Made by a program: the position numbers and the translations under genes. Below the pieces are notes generated by a model. That model searched no databases. It was not told the DNA's origin and worked only from the letters and a program-made list of their open reading frames with translations. Positions 5,892 to 9,726 of a stretch of DNA of 9,726 bases are shown here, piece by piece (within the stretch, counting starts at the first letter, position 1; every line of letters begins with the position of its first letter). This DNA comes from Acidobacteriota bacterium (GTDB taxonomy: Bacteria > Acidobacteriota > Blastocatellia > Pyrinomonadales > Pyrinomonadaceae). The DNA lies in assembly GCA_024640445.1 (NCBI GenBank), contig JAHEEZ010000126.1, forward strand, positions 1 to 9,726, in the 5' to 3' direction.

Positions 5892-7757
5892 ATGAGATAC
5901 GACCTCCCGGACATACCGCCTCCAAAACTTATAACCGCCCTCAGGAACTACAATCTTCTGCCGGTGATAGTCTTCGTCCCTTCGCGCAGGAAATGCGACG
6001 AGTCCGCGGCCGAGGTCGCGCTAGACACGACCTTTAGGGCGGACATATCTAAACAGGCGGAAAGACAGTCTCTTTTTGACCAGTACGCCGGCGAAAATCC
6101 GGAGATCAAGCGGCATAAACATCGCAACATTCTTGTTAATGCCGGAATAGCCTCGCATCACGCCGGCCACCTGCCATCCTGGAAACTTCTTGTCGAAACG
6201 ATGATGTCGTCCGGGTTGCTAAACGCCATTTTCGCTACCTCAACAGTCGCGGCAGGCGTCGATTTTCCGGCGAGGACGGTCGTTGTGCTGAACTCGGACA
6301 CGAGAGGAAACGACGGATGGCGGTCCCTTCAGGCTTCCGAACTTCAGCAAATGACGGGGCGCGCCGGCAGGCGGGGAAAGGACAATGTCGGATTCATCGT
6401 TCTCGCGCCCGGCAGGTTCCAGGATCCTGGAAAGATCGCGGAATTGCTCAGTTCACCCGCGGATCCGCTTGATAGCAAGTTTCGCGCAACCTATACAAAT
6501 CTCCTGAACCTTCTCGACGCGTTCGACAATTTCGCGCAGGTAAGGGAAATAGCTGAGAAAAGCTTTGCGTTCCGAGAAACCGCTAAGAAGGTAGCAGGAC
6601 TGGAAAAGAAATCGGTCCATATCAGGGACGAGATCTCCAAAAGGCTTACATCCGGGGGGATCTCACTGCCGGTGGAAGCGGCGCTTGGATTTGAGAGACT
6701 CGCCGGGGTGCGCTCTAGGCTAACTGAAAAGCTCCCCGAGACACGCGCCGAGATGCTGCGGCGTTGGCTTGCTGAGAATGTCCGTGAGGGAAGGATCGTC
6801 TCAAAGAACAAGAGCGGCCGCGGTTTCCTTCTGGTGCTCAACGTCTTTGGCGACAAGGTTGTCGCGATGCGCGATGACGGCCGCGGTTCCACGATCTCGC
6901 TTTCGAGGATCAAGCGCGTTTATGGAAAGAAATACCCGCTTGACGAAAGTTCGATCGAAAAAGCATTCGAGGACATACACACCGGCCGGAACCCGATCCT
7001 GAAAGAGCCGAAATTGTCTCAAAAGAAAGAAGATCCTTCCGAAGCCGCCGAGTTGATCGGCCGGTTGATGGCGGACATTATTCCGGACGGTCTTTCAGAT
7101 GAAATGAAAGAAGAGGCCGAAACCGCACTTTGGGAATGCGCCGGTGACGCCAACAGGCTGGAATCGATCGGCAGGGACATAGCAAATTTGAGGAGCGGCA
7201 TCTGGGTGCCTTTTGAAAGGAGGGCGAGGGTACTGGATTACTTCGGTTATCTTGATTTTGAGAGCCAGTCCGTTACACTCGACGGTCAGTGGCTTGCTGA
7301 CCTCAGGCTTGATCGGCCGCTCCTTGTCGGCGAGGCGTTGAAAGAAGGGATATTCGAGAAGCTTGGAAAAAGCGAGATCGCGGGATTCATGGCGGCCCTT
7401 GCATCCGATCCGGACAGGGATTATGGCAACCTCACTCCTTCCGGAAAATTACTTTCTGTCCTCACGGAGTTTGAAGAGGTAATTTACGACGTATCAAAAG
7501 TGGAGTGGAAATTCGGAGTCGAGCCTTCTGAAGAGATCAACCTTTCTGCGGCGGCAACCGCGGAAAGCTGGGCACACGGTTCGGGTTGGGAAAGTCTTGT
7601 CAGAAATACGAGGGCTGAGGAAGGCGACCTTGTGCGGCTGCTTTCGAGAACCGGTGAGGCGCTGATGCAGATAGCCAGACTGAAAGGATCGAAACTCGAA
7701 GCCGCCTCGGCGGCGCGGGAAACCGCGGAGATCCTCCTGAGGGATCCGATCAGGTGA
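5892..7757 (+). CDS. Ski2-like DExH helicase, C-terminal half (RecA2 and DSHCT-like region)
   Basis: This 621-residue ORF carries the second motor domain. Seen: motif IV region VIVFVPSRRKCD (25-36), a SHHAGHLPSWK segment (88-98) typical of the Ski2 family, motif V FATSTVAAGVDFPART (114-129) and motif VI QMTGRAGRRG (153-162), whose sequence is diagnostic of Ski2/Mtr4-like enzymes. A winged-helix-like part follows (about 195-290), then a short basic beta-rich segment (300-345, GRIVSKNKSGRGFLLVL onward). The last 170 residues resemble the DSHCT domain, ending with EEGDLVRLLSRTGEALMQI (577-595). It has no motif I or II. These are in the ORF 40 bases upstream, in a different frame. The ATG at 5892 is the first after an in-frame TGA, and has no proper Shine-Dalgarno (GAG lies only 2 bases away). 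Translation may depend on coupling with the upstream ORF. It could be one piece of a pseudogene, but the domain shows no decay. Confidence 0.9.
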   Translation: MRYDLPDIPPPKLITALRNYNLLPVIVFVPSRRKCDESAAEVALDTTFRADISKQAERQSLFDQYAGENPEIKRHKHRNILVNAGIASHHAGHLPSWKLLVETMMSSGLLNAIFATSTVAAGVDFPARTVVVLNSDTRGNDGWRSLQASELQQMTGRAGRRGKDNVGFIVLAPGRFQDPGKIAELLSSPADPLDSKFRATYTNLLNLLDAFDNFAQVREIAEKSFAFRETAKKVAGLEKKSVHIRDEISKRLTSGGISLPVEAALGFERLAGVRSRLTEKLPETRAEMLRRWLAENVREGRIVSKNKSGRGFLLVLNVFGDKVVAMRDDGRGSTISLSRIKRVYGKKYPLDESSIEKAFEDIHTGRNPILKEPKLSQKKEDPSEAAELIGRLMADIIPDGLSDEMKEEAETALWECAGDANRLESIGRDIANLRSGIWVPFERRARVLDYFGYLDFESQSVTLDGQWLADLRLDRPLLVGEALKEGIFEKLGKSEIAGFMAALASDPDRDYGNLTPSGKLLSVLTEFEEVIYDVSKVEWKFGVEPSEEINLSAAATAESWAHGSGWESLVRNTRAEEGDLVRLLSRTGEALMQIARLKGSKLEAASAARETAEILLRDPIR

Positions 7758-7802
7758 ATCTTCCTGAGCGTTTCCTTCGAAACAAACATATAAGCGTTCA
7801 AA

Positions 7803-7832
7803 CTGACAACGGCGGCGACGATTTGATATGAT
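7803..7832 (+). promoter_or_regulatory. Sigma70-like promoter of ispH
   Basis: A -35 CTGACA (7803-7808; five of six bases) is separated by 18 bp from a -10 TATGAT (7827-7832; five of six). Transcription would start near 7839, giving a leader of about 33 bases before ATG 7873 but almost none before the upstream in-frame ATG at 7843. It implies ispH is transcribed independently of the helicase ORFs. Confidence 0.55.
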
Positions 7833-7872
7833 TTCCGTTTGAATGCATTCATTGCAGTTCGATGAATCAAAT

Positions 7873-8715
7873 ATGAAAGTTCTACTTGCAGACGAATTCG
7901 GATTTTGTTTCGGAGTCGAACGCGCGGTCGAGATGGTCGAGGAATCGCTCGGCCGCAACGAGGTCGTTCGGACTCTCGGACCTCTCATCCACAATGAACA
8001 GGAGATGGAGAGGCTCGGCAATAAAGGCGTGACAACGATCAGCGAACCGGTCCAGATATCCCGCGGAGAAACGGCGGTGATAAGAGCTCATGGAGTGGCC
8101 CCGGACGTTGAAAAGGAACTTCAGGAAAAGGCATCGAAGGTTGTCGACGCTACGTGCCCGTTCGTAACACGGGTACAGAGGCTGGCCGCCCGGGCGGCCA
8201 GCGAAAACCGGCACGTGATAGTCATTGGAAACCCCGAGCATCCGGAAATGATCGGAGTGAAAGGATACGCTCCCGATAATGCCTTCGTGATCAAAGACGA
8301 ATCTGAGGTCGCCGGTCTTCCAAAGCTGAACAACCCTCTCGTGGTCTCACAAACAACTATCAAGGCTAAGACCTTTTTCGACACTGCAGAAGCGATTAAG
8401 AACGTCGCTGAAGGTGAAACCCAGGTGATCAACACGATCTGTTCGGCCACAAGGGACCGGCAAGACGCGGCCAGAGCCTTGGCGGGCGAGGTTGAAGCGT
8501 TTTATGTGATCGGCGGCGATCACTCCTCTAACAGCAGAAAACTCTTGAATGTCTGCAAGGAACAGTGTGAGAAGAGTTTTCTCATCCAAACGGAAGAGGA
8601 CATTGATCCGAAGGATCTGGAAGGGATCGAAACCGTTGGGGTGACTGCAGGAGCTTCGACCCCGAAATGGTTGATCGACAGGGTTGTAGAAAGGCTTTCG
8701 GCGCTTGGCGTTTGA
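7873..8715 (+). CDS. ispH: 4-hydroxy-3-methylbut-2-enyl diphosphate reductase (IspH/LytB)
   Basis: IspH catalyses the last step of the MEP pathway, reductive dehydroxylation of HMBPP to isopentenyl and dimethylallyl diphosphate, with a [4Fe-4S] cluster. The three cluster cysteines are present: Cys12 in GFCFGVERAV, Cys95 in DATCPFVTRV and Cys190 in NTICSATRDRQ. Substrate-binding residues also stand in their usual contexts: His40 (LIHNEQ), His73 (RAHGVAP), His123 and Glu125 (NPEHPE), Thr/Lys in SQTTIKAKTF, and the SSNS loop (218-221). The 280-residue length is complete. ATG 7873 is preferred because IspH proteins usually begin MKVLLA, and because a promoter upstream would leave a short leader. 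An in-frame ATG at 7843 would add ten residues. Neither start has a clear Shine-Dalgarno. The gene ends at a strong terminator. Confidence 0.97.
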   Translation: MKVLLADEFGFCFGVERAVEMVEESLGRNEVVRTLGPLIHNEQEMERLGNKGVTTISEPVQISRGETAVIRAHGVAPDVEKELQEKASKVVDATCPFVTRVQRLAARAASENRHVIVIGNPEHPEMIGVKGYAPDNAFVIKDESEVAGLPKLNNPLVVSQTTIKAKTFFDTAEAIKNVAEGETQVINTICSATRDRQDAARALAGEVEAFYVIGGDHSSNSRKLLNVCKEQCEKSFLIQTEEDIDPKDLEGIETVGVTAGASTPKWLIDRVVERLSALGV

Positions 8716-8733
8716 TGGGTTTCACTTGAAAAG

Positions 8734-8763
8734 AAAAAAGCCGGTCATGTGCCGGCTTTTTTT
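8734..8763. terminator. Bidirectional intrinsic terminator between convergent genes
   Basis: A GC stem GCCGG (8740-8744) with CCGGC (8752-8756) and a 7-base loop is flanked by six A's on the left and seven T's on the right, which extend the stem. It gives a T-run on both strands, so it can end both ispH (plus) and the LysM gene (minus, stop at 8785). It lies 18 bp after the ispH stop. Confidence 0.93.
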
Positions 8764-8784
8764 GTTTTAAGGATTACCTAGAAC

Positions 8785-9639
8785 TCAGGGAACCCGCAAT
8801 CTCTGACCAACCTTAAGGCTGCCCGGCGTGGATAGAACATCCCGGTTGGCGTTGTAAATATCCATATAGCGCCGCGAAGTTCCATAGAACCTTATGCTGA
8901 TCTTGCCAAGCGTGTCGCCGGGCTGAACCGTATAGGTCCTGTACTCGCCATTTGGAACCGCCGAGTATTCTTCACTGCGCTCCTCTTCCTGAGCCGAATA
9001 TCGCGGCAGATTCACCGACTTGTTCAAATAAACTCCGAACTCCGTTCCTGCTTTGACCTCGGCATCCTCTCCCTTGGTCATTTTTTCACCTATCAGCCCG
9101 CCGATCGCGCCTGCGATGCCTCCGATCAAGGCTCCTTTTCCACCCCCGATCGCTGCTCCGATCACCGCTCCTCCGGCTCCACCGCCGCCGATGAAGATGA
9201 TCTTCCGATTCTTCATCTCGTCGCCGGACGCGGTCCCCTCGTTATCGCTTTTTGCCTTGTCGGTATCAAGATTTGTTAGCGAACCGCTTATCTGGCGAAC
9301 GGTCCCGTTCGGGAGCCGCAATTCCCTGAAACTGACATCGATCGTTCCGGCATCTCCACCTTTTTGCGCCTTCTTGACCGCATCAATGTAACCCACGACC
9401 GTTGATCCTACCGGGATCACGACGAAGCCCGTCGAAGCGTAAACGGGTTCTGTCACCTTGCAAGTAAAGCGGTCCCCGACCTGCGAAATCTTCGAAGAGA
9501 TCTTGTTCTCGATCCTTACACGGATTCGTTCCCCGGCGTCTACCTTGTAGCCCCTATTCTGCGCCATAACGCCTGATACGCCGGCAGCGGCGATCAGGAT
9601 CAGAGCGGAGATCGTTCTTGTTAAGTAGTACTTGTTCAT
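8785..9639 (-). CDS. Exported glycine-zipper protein with C-terminal LysM domain
   Basis: The 284-residue product starts with a Sec signal peptide (1-26, cleavage after VMA before Gln27). Residues 30-120 form a beta-rich domain (VRIENKISSKISQVGDRFTCKV, VYASTGFVVIPVGSTVVGYI) that I cannot name. A polar linker (122-146) leads to a glycine zipper (150-184; repeated GGxxG/GAxxG spacing), as in outer-membrane lipoprotein-like proteins that insert in or oligomerise at membranes. VKAGTEFGVYL (195-205) looks like a last strand of the first domain, so the zipper may be inserted in it. The C-terminal LysM domain (235-284, YTVQPGDTLGKISIRFYG to LKVGQRLRVP) predicts peptidoglycan binding. The role is inferred as a cell-wall-associated structural protein; no catalytic domain is seen. 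The start at 9639 is chosen over 9663 because GAGGTGG lies 8 bases upstream and because it places the signal peptide correctly. It converges on ispH, with a shared terminator. Confidence 0.88.
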   Translation of the reverse strand: MNKYYLTRTISALILIAAAGVSGVMAQNRGYKVDAGERIRVRIENKISSKISQVGDRFTCKVTEPVYASTGFVVIPVGSTVVGYIDAVKKAQKGGDAGTIDVSFRELRLPNGTVRQISGSLTNLDTDKAKSDNEGTASGDEMKNRKIIFIGGGGAGGAVIGAAIGGGKGALIGGIAGAIGGLIGEKMTKGEDAEVKAGTEFGVYLNKSVNLPRYSAQEEERSEEYSAVPNGEYRTYTVQPGDTLGKISIRFYGTSRRYMDIYNANRDVLSTPGSLKVGQRLRVP

Positions 9640-9647
9640 TTTCTTGG

Positions 9648-9654
9648 CCACCTC
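9648..9654 (-). promoter_or_regulatory. Ribosome binding site that decides the LysM gene start
   Basis: On the minus strand this reads GAGGTGG, 8 bases before ATG at 9639-9637. The in-frame ATG at 9663 has no such site and would put the Shine-Dalgarno inside the coding region and add eight residues (MIFEVAKK) to the signal peptide. Confidence 0.75.
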
Positions 9655-9726
9655 AAATATCAAACTTCTCTATTGTGATTTTCCAACCAAACCGAGCCGT
9701 TCGGCAGGTTCTGGTTAGCAGGAAGG

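Noticed and set aside
7770..7783. Small hairpin GTTTC-CTTC-GAAAC after the helicase stop as a terminator
   Set aside because: The stem has only five pairs with three A-T pairs, and no T-run follows.
7484..8021. Minus-strand ORFs spanning the end of the helicase and the start of ispH
   Set aside because: They cover two well-supported plus-strand genes and the ispH promoter, with no features of their own.
1..9726. CRISPR arrays, tRNA or rRNA genes, insertion sequences, phage or defence genes
   Set aside because: I looked for spaced repeats, transposase or integrase motifs and RNA-gene signatures and saw none. The window reads as core chromosome.

Overview
This window looks like an ordinary chromosomal segment from a free-living bacterium. 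Most genes are housekeeping (secA, ispH, a Ski2-like RNA helicase), mixed with lineage-specific envelope proteins. I see no transposase, integrase, phage gene, tRNA, rRNA or CRISPR array. The best guess for the host is an acidobacterium of the Blastocatellia type. This rests on the style of the single-pass membrane protein, the glycine-zipper/LysM protein and the helicase, and it is an impression rather than a proof.

Layout from left to right. On the minus strand lie secA (18-2822), a 120-residue predicted secreted protein (3007-3369) and a 427-residue predicted single-pass membrane protein with a proline-rich linker (3526-4809). A hairpin at 3461-3497 may end the transcript of the 427-residue gene. 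A divergent control region of 163 bp (4810-4972) follows, with two inverted repeats, a tandem 7-bp repeat and a weak promoter candidate. On the plus strand lie the two halves of a Ski2/Mtr4-type DExH helicase (4973-5851 and 5892-7757), then ispH (7873-8715, final enzyme of the MEP isoprenoid pathway) behind its own good sigma70-like promoter. A symmetrical terminator (8734-8763) separates ispH from a convergent minus-strand gene (8785-9639) for an exported protein with a glycine-zipper segment and a C-terminal LysM domain. The last 87 bases are the upstream region of that gene.

The most notable feature is the broken helicase. RecA1 with motifs I, Ia, II and III is in one reading frame. RecA2 with motifs IV, V and VI plus a DSHCT-like C-terminus is in another. 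The break falls exactly in the variable linker between the two domains. Stops occur in all three frames between them, so a single indel cannot rejoin the halves, yet both halves keep their conserved motifs. It is either a real two-subunit helicase, a recent pseudogene, or the product of several sequence errors. The other observations are modest: conserved-looking proteins of unknown function, operator-like repeats, and start-site and promoter assignments. The genes do not form a single pathway; SecA is the general export motor that would serve the predicted exported neighbours.
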